DNA from: Botryotinia globosa
Taxonomy: Eukaryota > Ascomycota > Leotiomycetes > Helotiales > Sclerotiniaceae
Assembly (NCBI GenBank): GCA_014898425.1
Contig: RCSZ01000007.1
Coordinates: forward strand, 2,108,001 to 2,172,000
Reading direction: 5' to 3'
DNA: 64,000 bases
Numbering within the stretch: position 1 is the stretch's first letter; every line of letters starts with the position of its first letter. This document shows, in pieces, positions 11,899 to 24,059 of the stretch. The notes beneath the pieces are model-generated. The model did not search any database. It saw nothing but the letters and a program-made list of their open reading frames with translations, and was not told the origin of the DNA. A program made the position numbers and the translations under genes.

Positions 11899-12707
11899 TC
11901 AGCGTTTGCCGAATATCCCTAACTTTGAACCTAATTTCGATACCTTGAGTACGTCCCGATACGTAAGGCTAGTTCGCTCCTGTCTTTCATATCTACCATC
12001 AATAATTTCATCTTTAGACCGTAAGAGATCCCAGTTTGCGACTGTCGTGGAATTTAGGTCAATTTCTGCTTCCGTCTCGGATATTCCATGATAGTAATAT
12101 GTATACAGTTCATCTATTGTGATCAACAAACTCCTTGGCTCCTGGAAAATTCTCCATCTTGGTTGCTCTTCTCTGGTTCCGTCGTCTTTGTCTCCATAGA
12201 TATTCAAGCATAGGCTTGCGCCTAAGCTTACAGTGCAGACGACTGGATGATAGGCGGCTCCATCTTTGTGCGGCATAATTCCCTGCTTTGGCAGATATTC
12301 ATTGATTAGGACATGATTCGGACGCTCATGGGGACTGTCACTAAAAATATGACGTGTTCCAGTTTCGTGCGAGATAGGTATGGAGAGAAGTCGAGAGACA
12401 ACGGGATCTGTTAGCCATTTGGGCAGAGGCGCATCCAATAGAGTATTCCTGGTCAAATCAGAAGGCCATGTCTGGAGACGACGATGAGTTAAATGCTTCC
12501 ATCGTGGTTTTGGGGCTGTGGCAATCTGTGGGAATCAAAATGTCAAATATCAAATCTTGAATGAACCCAGAGTCGACCTACTTTCTGCAATAATATTTGT
12601 TCTTCCTCCTCCATAAGAAAATTAGGAATATAAAAAGCTCTTGAAGGGAGGGTCTTGATTTGAGCATCGTCAAGAGATGTTGGTAAGGCTAGTGGTGGAA
12701 TGTCCAT
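11899..12707 (-). CDS. ALKBH6-like 2-oxoglutarate/Fe(II) dioxygenase, 2 exons
   Basis: Exons on the minus strand are 12707-12582 and 12525-11899 (126 + 627 nt, 250 aa, about the size of ALKBH6 proteins); donor GTAGGT, acceptor CACAG. The iron-binding HxD is seen as MPHKDGAAY, the distal His in YYYHGISE, and the 2OG-binding arginines in RTSLTYRDV. The N-terminal part (APKPRWKHL, HRRLQTW) also fits the ALKBH6 subgroup. The substrate of fungal members is not established; nucleic acid or protein demethylation is inferred from the family. It is tightly convergent with the polyprenol reductase gene, so their transcripts may overlap. Confidence 0.88.
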
Positions 12708-13499
12708 GTTGGATGAATCGGTATCTTTGAAGAGTACAATTTAACTATCTCGGGGTGATGATGTGAGAGTATGTGTGAGATTTGAAGGAGAAACGATATA
12801 GTGAAGAGATGAGTCCAAAATGAAGTTATAAGAGAGGAGGTGATAGATAATATGCACACAAGTATCTTCTCGATGACGAAAGATAGGTAGTGAGTGGCAT
12901 AGCCTTACATAGTAGCTTTTCGTTAGGCCATCCATCTGGGTTATCTTCACGTGTTCTCCCTCTTAAAAAAAATATGTTTTGGTCACGTGCTAAAGAAGCC
13001 AAGTCTAGAATGTAGAAATAAAAGAGGGCCACTGATAAATTTATTTTTAACTGTTAGAATGTAAAGCAAGCAATGATAAAGCACTAATAAAGCCCTAATA
13101 ACAAGGAGCTAAGGTGCCAAGGTACATAGATACATAGTACTCGTACGTGAAGGCGAATACGGTAGACTTTCTGACTTCCAAGTCCTCGAGGATTTTATCG
13201 CTCACTTCCAACTTCCAACTTCCTATCTGCTACCTGCTAGGTATGTAGGAGGTAGGCTCTAGGCTCGCTAAGTGGTATCCATACAAGCAGTTAGGACTCT
13301 CTAGGAAGACTGTAGCTAGGACCTCGGGATGATCTGATACAGGCTAAGAAAAAAAAGAAAAGTAGGTCATTTGATGCGTTGTACTCCTTTGTTTGGCTGG
13401 AATAATGGCATAAGCATTCGAGTTTTGCGAAGTTTAGTTGTTAGTTTTTCTCTACATTGTCCAGTACGGACGGTACTTGATTGATTAGACTTCGATGAT

Positions 13500-13556
13500 A
13501 CTGTAGTTTGAATTAGACCTCAATTAGACTTCAGTTAGACTTCAATTAGACTTCTC
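13500..13556. repeat. short direct repeat, AATTAGACTTC unit
   Basis: Four to five near-identical 12-13-bp copies of TTAGACTTCAA with single-base differences. Intergenic. Confidence 0.65.
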
Positions 13557-13867
13557 TACTGTCAATCTAAATCCACGTCCACGTTCACCTATCCGAAGCG
13601 AAAAGAACTTCTGTGGCAAAGTACTGAATGATATAAATAGATCACTCGACTCCACACCGGCAGATTTGTTGAATATGTAATTGTTCTGTAAGCTTCGCCG
13701 TAGCCAGATCCTATTCTCTTTCTCTCATCTCACTCATCTGCGGTATGATTCTGGATTTGAGATAGAGACGGTGCCACCGTATGATTAGTTATCTCCCTAC
13801 CCAGTACCTTGAGCATCAAAAAGGGGATTTGAGGAACAAGTGTCAAGTGTATGGCTGGGTATTTGCC

Positions 13868-13942
13868 ATACATACACCCAGACACCCAGACACCCAGACA
13901 TCCACACATCCATACATCCATACATCCATACATCCATACCCA
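13868..13942. repeat. ACACCCAG / ACATCCAT minisatellite
   Basis: Tandem 8-bp units, three ACACCCAG-type then five ACATCCAT-type, giving false ORFs on both strands. Confidence 0.7.
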
Positions 13943-14508
13943 GGTAGGTCGGCATTCATGAATCGAGTGTAGCGAGCCATGTGGTTTTTGCTTTGTTTTG
14001 CTTTGTTCGGCCTCGAATCTGGTTCGATGGTTGTCCTGTTGTCATGGAACCATTTAGGACAATGCGTATTGTCCTATGATGGACAGAATAGACAGGATAA
14101 GACAGGATAAGCTCGTTCATGAAAGTTCATGAAAGTTCCTTGTTCAGTGTTTTGTGTTTTGTGTTTTGTGCTTAGTGCCTGAGTGGGGTTCCGTATCCAG
14201 TGCACCTTGTCTAGCGCTTCTCCTGACTAAGCGTAAGTGGAAGTAATTCAATTCTATCTGGTAACTCGATTCCTCCCATTTAACAAAACCACTCGCAAAT
14301 ACTACTTAGCTCCTTGGGTACAATTCTTCTTCAACCGATCCTCAAAATTTACACATATCCGTACACATACTTTCCCACTTACCTCCAATTCAAGATTTTC
14401 ACGATCCACGATTACCTTACGAATTTAATGATATAATCCGTTCGCCTTTCGGGATTCCAACTTCAACAACCCAATTTACCCGGCGCATCTAACTAATACA
14501 TCTATCAG

Positions 14509-17500
14509 TTTGAAGGACTCGGATGCTCCTCCTTGTCCCGAAAACCTCTCACAATCAAAGTGTCTACTCATAATATAAGCCAGGATGATCCGCAGGATAC
14601 AGCGAAACATAGTCTAGATGTTATGGGCACTCACAATCATGAGGGAGCAACGGCTACAAAACATGGTGACTCGGCCACCAGCCTTATCGATCGAAAGGAC
14701 AAAATCAACAACGCCAAGAATATCATCAAAAGTCCGACGCCTTCCGGAAGACACGGGACTGTGACTGATTCCGAGACTTCGAGGGATGTGGATATGCCCG
14801 ATGCACCCCCTGAGGATATCGATGTGAAGAGTGATTCAGAAGCAGAAACAATCGTCCTGGAAGGCAAAAATGGCCACTCACCCTCGAAAACTCGAAAATC
14901 GATCAAGCACGAGGACAATAGTGACGAGGAAGATATTCGAAAGCCGTCCGAGTCTAGGAAACGCGAAACCTTATCACTGGAAGCACTTTCTCATAACGAA
15001 AATCATTTAGGAAGGCGCAAGCGTCTTAAGATCGACCCTTCTGAGCCAAGTAAATCTCAGTCTGGCAGTGGGAGATTATCGAATCTACAAAACAAACGGC
15101 ATTCATCTCTTCCAAAATCTACTGTACCAGAATTGAGATCTGACGAATCATCGTCGCCACCATTATCGATCTAGACAGCGTCGATAAGGCTACACCCGTT
15201 GGAAGGACTTTCCCACGGAATAAACAGAACCCATCGGACTCAGATGAGGATCATGTCGACCACGATGATCGGAAATTAGAGCGGCTTCGAAACTCTGCCT
15301 TGAATAATGTGCAAAGGAAAGCCAATATCCCCTCACTGAGCATCAGCATGGAGAATACTTTAGGTGTCAGGAAGGAACGATCAGAGTCTCCCCACCACGG
15401 ACGTTCTCACAAACGCGGTCACTCTACTCAATTTCCCTCGAAGTCGATTCACAACTCAGGCCACCGTAAAGGACGAATACCGCCTCCTCTTCTATCTACC
15501 GAGTACCAATCCGATGACTCTTCTGCTAGCGGGCGCTCACACCCTCGTAGCTCTCGGCCCCGGCAACGCACAGCTTCTACCATCAGAGATCTTGCTACGC
15601 CAGTCACCGTCCCCCAAAAGAAGAAAAAACATCTCGATAGTTCTGGCGCCACCATGTTGTTCCAGTTTGTTCGTAAGAACAACCTCGCGGGAGTGATGGA
15701 AGAATTCAACAAGCACCCTGAAGACCTAAACCAAGCAGATAATGCGTTGAATACACCGCTGCATGGTGCAAGTCTTGTAGGCTATGATAAAATCGTCGAA
15801 TTTCTTTTGAGCAAGGATTGCAACGTTGATGTAGTCAATGACCTTGGCGACACACCACTTCATGATGCCATTGACAATGGTCACGTTGAAGTTGTGAGAC
15901 TCCTTCTGGAGTATGGTGCTGACCCACGTAAGGCAAAGAAGGCTGGAGGTGACGAGCCTAGTGATCTAGCAGCAGCTTATGTTAGTGTTCCCGAGGACGA
16001 GGAAAATACCAGGAAAACGAGGAAAGAGATGCAGCAGCTTATTGAAGATGCCAAGTCCAAGTACCATGAAGATACTGTCCTGAGCGAACAAACGACGGGA
16101 GAAAATGCAGATCATGAAGCCTATTCAAGAAACAGTCCTCATCATAGCCCTACCTCTGAGCATCCTGGTATATCGAACGGCCTGCGAGCACGATCGTATA
16201 GAACTACACACCGAGACTTATATCGAGATCATAATAATGCTGAAATGCTTCGGGAAGCATGTCGAAACGGCGATCACCCAAATATCTATAATTGGCTAGA
16301 TGTCAATCAAAAGAAGGGGAAGGATCCAACATCTCTTCTGATCGCGGCAAAAGCTGGCGATAAATTTGCTGTCGACCTACTACTTGGCCTGGGTAATTAT
16401 GACTGCGATCCTGAGCCTCTAAGAGGTGTAGAGTTTCGATGGTCCACACCAATGCTTTGTGCTATTCATAAAGGCCATATTGACGTGGTTAAGTGCTTGC
16501 TTTCAGGAGACTTCGACCCGACCAGGCGGTTGAAAGATAAGACTTACTATGAACATGCGCAAGAAAGAGAGAGGGGCAGTCCCAATTATGAGTCAGTCGT
16601 TGAAACACTCAAAGATGCTTTCAACTCATATTCGAAGCCAGTCAAAAATTCGCCCTCCAAATCTCGCTCCCCCAAACTTCATCGAGACTCTGATCGCGGC
16701 CGCGATTCTAGAAGGCCAGTAAGGACTACCCGTGATCGATCTTCACCATCGCGGAAGAGGAGTCCTTCAAAATCGATGAGGAGTTTGGAAGTAGGATTGT
16801 CACGTCGCCCAAGCAGCGACTCCCTTCACACGAGCCTCATTACACAGAACCAAGCAAGAAGAGGCCCAGGCCGTCCAAGAAAAGAGGAAAGCAATGCTTC
16901 GCATCCGACTTCAGACACAGAAAGCACTCCTTTAGGTCCTCCTAAGAAAAAGTTGCAAGCTCCTAAGGTTACAGAAGCTGATGCTGCAGTGATGTCTTCT
17001 GAAAACGAGCCTCCGAAACCACGACGTAAGCTTGTCTCTGGTAAGGACTTGAGAGGGGAACGGGATAGACAAGGACGTGGAAGTATTGCATCAAACGTTT
17101 CTACCGTATCTGTCCAGGATCGAGACCAGGTAGAAGAGTCGAAGAGAAAAGATGGCAAACAGAAAACCACAATCATTGCGCAAACAACCGAACTTGCAAA
17201 TGAAGATCAGGTTTCAAAACCTTCCATCGTCGAGATGGCGTCGGATAAAAGCGAAAAGCATGACAAAGCTAAAGCCTCCAAGCGAGATAATTCTAAAGAC
17301 CGACTAGCTTCTATTCGTAGTGATAAGAGTCCGATAAAACGACAACGCCAGAGCACAACGCCACCTCGCACAGGTACTCTTGCTACAATGGTTCCCGCGG
17401 AGACTGATGGTGCTCCATCTAAGCGCCAGAAAGTAGAAGGACTTTCAAAACACATTGTCACAGATCAAAATACATCAAATTCCTGTACTGACCAGCCAGC

Positions 17501-19182
17501 ACCCAATCTTGATACAACATCTCAAGATAAATTAGCTTTAAAAATTCTCAAGGAGAACACATCAAGAGTTTCGTCCAAACCCACTGGGGAAAATGAGACA
17601 TATTTCAACAAAGAGAACGAGGAAGTCCAAGCAGCCAAAAAGCCCGAGCTCTTAAACCTGGCCGATCTGGAACGCAAGAAGCAGGCGAAATTGGCCCGGG
17701 AAGCAAGGGAAGCTCGAGAAGCCAAGCAGCAGGCCAAAGACGCTCGTGAAGCGAAAGCAGTGGATGAAGCTCGAGAAGCTAAGGAGAAGGAAGCTCGAGA
17801 AGCAAAGGAGAAGGAAGCAAGGGAGGCAAGAGAGAAGGAGGCAAGGGAAGTAGCAGAGAAAGAAGCGAAGGAGAGAGAAGCTCGTGAGAAAGAGGCAAAA
17901 GAGGCAAAAGAGGCAAAGGAGGCAAAGGAAGCTCGAGAAGTCGAAGAGGCTCAGGAGAAACTAGCCATTGAGGAGGCTGCTAAGCGAGCACAGGAAGAAG
18001 AGGATCGAAAATCACGACATGCCCAGGAAGAACGCGACAAAGCAGAACAGAGGCGAATATACGACGATCAGAAAAGGATCGAGCGTGAGAAATTGGAACA
18101 AAACCGGGCCGCCGCGCAAGAGCGAGAACGGTCTGAGAAAGCGAGACAGGCGCGAGAAAAGGAAGAACAAAGACTATCAAAACTTCCACTTCTACTTCGA
18201 GTGTTTGATCAACTCCCACAGGCTGAGACACTCAAAATTGCTTCTTTGTCCAAATTCCGAATCATACAAGGATATCGATATGATACCATCAGACCAGAAT
18301 CAATAGGTAGCCCCAGTGCGCGAGAGCAGTGGATGCTCAATACTGACGTTGCGTTGTTGCTCGGAGAGAAAGACCTCGAATTATCAAGATGTGAGTACAG
18401 GAAAGTGAACAAGTAAAGAAGTTGTATTGACTTGCTGTGATAGATACCGCATGGGAACGTATTCCACTTGAGATGGATGCCAAGGAAGCTATATGGCCTC
18501 GTGCACACGCAAAATATTCTCGTGATCCTTTCAGGCCAAATATACTTATTCCTTCGGATGAACGTGCGCACCTGGCAGAAGACGCTAAGCCTCTGTTCTT
18601 TGGGCTCGATCTTTTCTTCGTAAAGGTACGTGTCCTGGATTTCTGAAAATTGTCAGCTTGCTCACATCATTGTAGGTTTCGGAGTTCATGTATGTGGTAC
18701 CTAATTTTCCTCACCTACGCGATAGTCAAATAGCTATCGAATACCAAGAACTTGTCCCCTTGGGCGCCACTCCGGTCAACAGATATGAGCAAGACTCAGA
18801 TCATGATCCGAGCCAACCATTCTGGCCTGAACCCCAAATCTACATCAGTGGAACCTTGGTCACACATACGAAAATCGAAACCAAAACAAGCACGAAACCT
18901 TTTCCAGAACCCAAAGTATCGAGACGAGAAAATTCAAACGAGAAGGAATTACTTGCATTGGCTTTGGCCAGAACGCAAATGCTTTGGGAACAGCGCGAAC
19001 GTGATGAACATGATGGTATCACCCCACCACACTCCGATCGATCTAGATCGCTCAACGAAGATGGTCTGATTCAAGATTCTATTTCGGGCCCAATCACCAT
19101 CAGCCAAAACACAGATCTTTCAAACGGAACCTTTCCCCTTCCTAACGGAACCGTAATGCAAGAAGTCGATATATTGGATTGA
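14509..19182 (+). CDS. Hos4-like ankyrin-repeat protein with long charged helix (candidate Set3 complex subunit)
   Basis: Proposed exons are 14509-15049 (true start uncertain), 15175-18390, 18444-18625 and 18676-19182. From the first in-frame Met at 14623 this gives 1443 aa. The N-terminus is disordered and acidic/Ser-rich. Ankyrin repeats lie near residues 320-390 (NTPLHGAS, then DTPLHDAIDNGHVEVVRLLL) and 530-600. A basic Ser/Arg/Pro-rich stretch follows, then about 180 residues of Glu/Ala/Lys/Arg helix (964-1145), and a conserved C-terminal region (LLRVFDQLP, TAWERIP, FFGLDLFFV). This order fits fungal Hos4-like proteins of the Set3 histone-deacetylase complex. The naming is from architecture and remembered family features, so it is moderate. 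Oddities: no good Met opens exon 1, and frame is kept at 15050-15174 only by an intron (GTAAAT to CTAG) or, alternatively, a frameshift. Confidence 0.75.
15050..15174 (+). other. proposed intron, or frameshift zone, in the Hos4-like gene
   Basis: Upstream coding runs in one frame to a TAG at 15172-15174; downstream coding runs in another frame from about 15155. An intron with donor GTAAAT at 15050 and acceptor ATCTAG at 15174 joins them without a stop. However, the removed segment itself reads like Ser/Lys-rich coding sequence, so a one-base indel is the alternative. Confidence 0.45.
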
Positions 19183-21120
19183 GGAATACTGTCACTGATA
19201 CATGAGGTGCACTAACATACATTCCGTCGTACTTGTTATATAATCATTGTATAGGAAGTTCATTCCAAGGATGGGCAAGTCTGTAGATATTATTTTCTGG
19301 GAAAAGAAACATCACGTCATATTTTCTTCAGCGGAACATAACACTGTACATATACAGATTCGAATCTCGAACTACCGAGAGACCCGATGAAGTGGACACC
19401 CTTCATACCCGGTCCTAATCCGATTCCAAATCCAATCCCAATCATGCATCCAAACGATGTGAGAACGAAAGGAACGGTTCAAACATACCCATCATGATGT
19501 TCTTGAGATAAAGACATCCCCGACCTCTCGTTGGAAGGGAGGACTGGGGAGGCAGAAGAGTCAAATACTTTGGCCGGCAAAGATACTTGACTCGGGTGAG
19601 GATAAATGTCATGTATAGATAGTAAAGAAAGAAGTCATATAACTCCATCTAAAAAAAATCTTTCATGAGCTTTGACTATTGTCACCTCAAACTTACTAGA
19701 GTGTGAAAGATGAAGTTGTAGAAGAGTTTTTGCATACCGCTAGGTATGTATTGATCAACAAGCAATTTCGCGCAAATTTTGAATGCGAAGTTTTCTGCAA
19801 TCTATATATTTTGATGGCACTGTTACAAGGAGAGAGACACTGTGCATATACAAATACACTGCCAAAGACGCACTTGCATTGTCAAAAGAAAAGATTGGGG
19901 TATTGTTTAACTATTTGGATTACCACTTACTAGGTGGGGGGTGTTCATGCAAACTTTTGAAGGAATGAATGAATTTTGAAATATTTGAATATCAGAATAG
20001 CAATTTCATGATTCCATTGCATCGTTGTTATAACTACCTAAGATATGTAGATAAGTAGGTAGGTGCTACCTGCCTACAACGAGATTGCAATGCCTTGATT
20101 GAGAAGCTAGATAGATAGCTGAGAAGCAGAAAATGAATGAATAGATGGATAGATAGATGATGAATATGAAGGAAGCTGTATGAACGAGAAAATAAAGAGA
20201 ATCTACTGATTGTAGATGATATAAGTGTAGGAATATTGGAATAGAGTGTTTATGGTTGAGTGGTTGAATGAGTAGATATATTGTGCATATAGGTGTTTAT
20301 GTAGGTAAGCTGTGAGGTGATTGTAATTGAAGTGAAGTGAAGCAGATGGTAGATGGGAAGTTGAAAATTGAAAATTGGAAGGGTTTCTCTGGACTAAGAG
20401 AGGGGATTTGGAAGAGGGAGAGCCAGAAAGAGAGAGAGGGTGGTAAAGTGATAGGAGCAGAAGAAGAGCAGTTGCATGAAAAGATTAAGGGTGTGAGGAG
20501 AACAGATGTCTAAAAAGAGCAGAGTGTAAATAGCGGGAGGTAAGAACTGATCATGAATGATGAAGGTAAAGTTAATTAAAAGTGTAGCAAAAAGGGGGTG
20601 AAGATACAGGTAACAAGCGTATGATTAGCATTACAGAGGGCCATTCGGTCTACAGAATCCAAGACTGGAATTCCAGATCTACTTATCCATTGTATGACAA
20701 TTGCCAACTGTAGAAAGCCGAATGTTCCATCCCCTCCTCCCAAGTGATTGATTTACATTAAACTCGTACTCGTCCTAGGAATACCATCATCCCATCATCA
20801 TCCTATGCCGCTGCAACTTATATTTTAGACTCCGTGACTCTGTGAACTAGAATCAACGTTCTACTGTAGTCTGTTTATGGTTTGTAAAATTTGACGTGGT
20901 GTTTCAGAACTTGGCATGCGGTTTTCGTAACTGGTGGCCCCTTTTTCGCTTCGTGGTAGGTAGGATGAAGGGAATAGTGACCTTTCGAGTTGGTGGCTGT
21001 TCGCAGCTTAGAAATGGGTAGCAACGTAGCAACTACATGGTAAACTAAAATACTAACAGTCTACTCGATTACATCTTAAACGCACTTAAAACAATACATA
21101 CTTAATAAAGAGAACATCTA
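19183..21120. other. gap between Hos4-like gene and gene relic
   Basis: No supportable gene. The stretch starts with the 3' UTR of the Hos4-like gene and continues as AT-rich sequence with GA-rich tracts (20130-20480). Confidence 0.45.
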
Positions 21121-21121
21121 T

Positions 21122-22246
21122 TTGGCGAATCGACCCCATTCAGAAGTGGCATCTTCTCCTTCGAAGGACGCCATTAAACTACCACCAATTGGAAGTATCT
21201 TGGAGGCCCGACAGGCTCATGCACTCTGCCACCAATCTTTCCCATTGTCGTTCGGCCATCAACTTACACTCAACTACCCATTCGAAGTGAAGTCTTTCCT
21301 GTGAATCAAACTCTCATAGGGCTTCCTTTGGTTTTTGTGTCCGTTGAATCATCGGGTGTCGTTGAAGACAGCTGTCAACAACAGTCAACTATATCACAAA
21401 GCTGCAAAATACGGAACGCCCAGGATATTCGAGATCGCAGTCCAGGTGAGGGGACAGCGGGTACAAAGGTAGCCGAGAAGGATGGTCAGCATCTAGTAGA
21501 AACAGGATATCAGGACGAAAGTCTTAAGATTCATGATGAACTTGAAGGTATCTAAGAGAGAGTTTGCAGTATAATAGAGAAATACGAGCAATTGATGAAG
21601 GAGAAAAATGGATTGCGAGGACGCCCAGGAGATATAAAAGCGATGCCATAGACAGCAGACGAGATGACAGCCAAAGAGGAGATGACAGAAGATCAAAAGT
21701 ACGTTCCGTGTGCTGTTATTGCGTGCGTACAATGATACGGGAAACCTAAAGCAAGATGAGACAGTTAATTATGTCAGTAGCCTGAGTTCATCCAATTTTA
21801 TAATAGCGATAGATTATGCGTACCTGAAACGAATCATCGGCGACGGGCAGGCGCACATTCTTCGCAGACATCTTCTACTGGCGAGGGATAAATCAAATAT
21901 GGGTACGCTCTGGAGGCTCATCGGTGGTTGAAGCGTAAGATCAAATACATCTGCGAGGTGGAACCTATGCAAAGGGATGGCGGCCGCCATTTACTACCTA
22001 AAGTGGGTTAAGAGGTGTCTAGAGCTCAATACGAGATATAAGGACCTGGGGAGTTATGACTTTGCGTGTGAGAGATTGTCGGTTTATAGTTTGACGTTTC
22101 CGATTACGATAGTTGATTTGAAAAGGCATGAAATTGATGGGAATGCTGGATATGTTGATGAGGACGCTGAGAGGGCCGCAACAGTTGGGCGTTCAGATGA
22201 CAGAATACCGGTACTGATTATGGGTATTTTGAGGATTCCGATGTAG
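21122..22246 (+). pseudogene. probable degenerate gene of unknown function
   Basis: Several coding-like pieces lie in sequence but in different frames and broken by stops. These are a Ser/Pro N-terminal piece ending in LPPIGSILEA (21122-21304), an acidic piece (21301-21555), a coiled-coil-like piece with IIEKYEQLMKEKNG (about 21560-21640), a Cys-containing piece CCYCVRTMI (about 21705-21735), LEAHRWLKRKIKYICEVEP (about 21905-21965), and a C-terminal piece with ITIVDLKRHEIDG (21977-22246). I could not link them all by plausible introns; TAA/TGA codons interrupt at about 21931 and 22010. I do not recognise the family. A multi-exon intact gene is the less likely alternative. Confidence 0.4.
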
Positions 22247-22290
22247 GTAGGAGATAGTCATAACGGACTGGATATTCGACATATTGTTAA

Positions 22291-22374
22291 AGTATCGGTA
22301 TCAGTATCGGTATCGGTATCAGTATCAGTATCAGTATCGGTATCAGTATCAGTATCAGTATCAGTATCAGTATC
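22291..22374. repeat. hexanucleotide repeat (GTATCA/GTATCG)14
   Basis: About 14 tandem hexamers alternating GTATCA and GTATCG, directly downstream of the gene relic and 370 bp upstream of the LysM-protein start. Confidence 0.9.
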
Positions 22375-22741
22375 GAGTAGGAGAAATTAGAAATGATATG
22401 ACAAGATCAGAAAAAGTTTTGAATGTTCTAGGTGTTACAAAAAAAGAGGACCGAAGTTGAATGTGTAAGAAGAATTGGAGAGGAGGTCGGTAGATGTCGA
22501 TTGTGCATTCCGATAAGAAAACATGTATGTAGCGCGACGTCACATGAAGGTCACCCCACCTTCCGTATGGAGCGAGGGGCAAATGGTCAGCTATCAGTAC
22601 TATCAGTACCTAGGTAGCATTACTTGTACAAGAAAACAAATCATATATATCAATCAACATTAGAGATTTCCTTCATTTGTTTCTCTGCTTACTGAAATCT
22701 TTCTTACGCATATCCTATTTAATATCATACAGTTAAGAAGA

Positions 22742-23889
22742 ATGAACAAAATGAATCAGGAATCTTGTTGCACTTGTGCGCGTTTACTTGTGCAGATAGA
22801 GAGGAATGAAGGGACAAACGGCCTACCTTCTTACTCGGCATCTACGCTGGGAAGCAATTCATCCCTCCAATCGACGAGAAGTGATTCAAGTTTTAATGAG
22901 AAAATGAAAGAAGAAGCTGTCTTCTCAGAGAAGAGTCCGGCACACAATATAGAGAAGGAAACAGAAGACACACATTGGAATGAGAAAGAAGGGAGTGGTA
23001 GCAGAGAAAATAGAAGGTTATCATGTTGCGGACGCATTATCTGCGGGGAATGTATAGAGGGAAATGAGAGATTCGGGAGTTACTGTCCATTCTGTCAGGT
23101 CAGAAGTGCAGAAACGGATAGTTCGGTAGCAACTTCCACGCCGCTGGATAAGCCGCCCCCTTACGAACTCCTTTATTCTTCCGAATCCAATTCACAAACT
23201 TCGCCTCCTACTTACTCTCACACTCTAGACTCAAAATCAGAGGCCCAATCTCCGTCACAGTCGAAAACTGGGCCACAATATGAAGATACCCTCCACTTCC
23301 TCTCGCACGCCACCGATTCCATGACTTCTCTATCCTTTCGCTACGGTGTACCAATTGATGTGCTGCGAAAGAAAAATAACATAACAAGTGATCACCTCCT
23401 TCTCGCTAGGAAAACAATATTGATACCTGGGGAATGGTATAAAGGGGAGGTGAGTTTGAGTCCGCGGCCTGTGGAGGGGGAGGAGGAAGAGAGGAGGAAG
23501 AGCTGCGTGAGGAGATTCATGGTTGGGTGTAAAGTTTCTGAGTGAGTTTGTGTTTTATATTATTTGCGGGTCGGGAAATGGAGAAAGAGAGAAGGGCCAT
23601 CGATTAAGTTTGGAGGGATACAAGATTCAAAGCCTCTCGGGTATCGAGGTTTCAATAGGAAGGGTTGAATACATTAGACCGATCGAGGGCTAACGTTGAA
23701 TTTCTCGTTAGATACGACATTGCAGTCCTATACCTCGAACAAGCGAACTACGACCTAGAGCTCGCAATGGGAATATACAAAGATGACGAGAGGTGGGAGA
23801 AAGAAAATCCTATATCGAATAAAGCAAAAGGAAAAGGGAAGTCGAGATATGATGTCGCGAAGAGAAGATTCATGGGAGAGAGGTCATGA
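22742..23889 (+). CDS. RING-like / LysM / UBA-like protein, 2 exons
   Basis: Exons 22742-23541 and 23712-23889 (325 aa); donor GTGAGT, acceptor CGTTAG, reading across the joint as KVSEYDIAVLYLEQ. The N-terminus has a zinc-binding pattern split by a disordered insert: CCTCARLL, then SCCGRIICGECIEGN and SYCPFCQ, resembling a degenerate RING. At about residues 185-245 there is a LysM domain (ATDSMTSLSFRYGV, then ILIPGEW). The C-terminus (VLYLEQANYDLELAMGIY, DDERWEKENP) resembles a UBA-like helix pair. No signal peptide is visible, so this is a cytosolic or nuclear LysM protein, not a secreted chitin-binding effector. A role in ubiquitin-linked regulation is inference. It is convergent with Rse1, 170 bp away. 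Confidence 0.8.
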
Positions 23890-24059
23890 GATTTTCGCCC
23901 ACGCATTGCTGTATAATTGCGTGTTTTGAATTCCTTTTTATTTTGTATTTTAACATAACATCATGGGATGGATGGAGTTCATGATACGGTGCACATCAAG
24001 CACCTTATAAAATATACAGCGCCGTCTGGTACAAGCCCCCTGTCCCAAATTACGCCAAA

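Larger units (their letters stand above)
12708..14508. other. intergenic gap between ALKBH6-like and Hos4-like genes
   Basis: No supportable gene. It holds the divergent promoters of its neighbours and two short repeat patches. One is at 13500-13556, where an AATTAGACTTC-type unit recurs about four times. The other is at 13868-13942, where ACACCCAG grades into ACATCCAT. A donor-like CGTAAGTGG lies at about 14231, and an AACTAATACATCTATCAG branch/acceptor pair ends at 14508. This suggests an intron in the leader of the Hos4-like gene. Confidence 0.45.
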
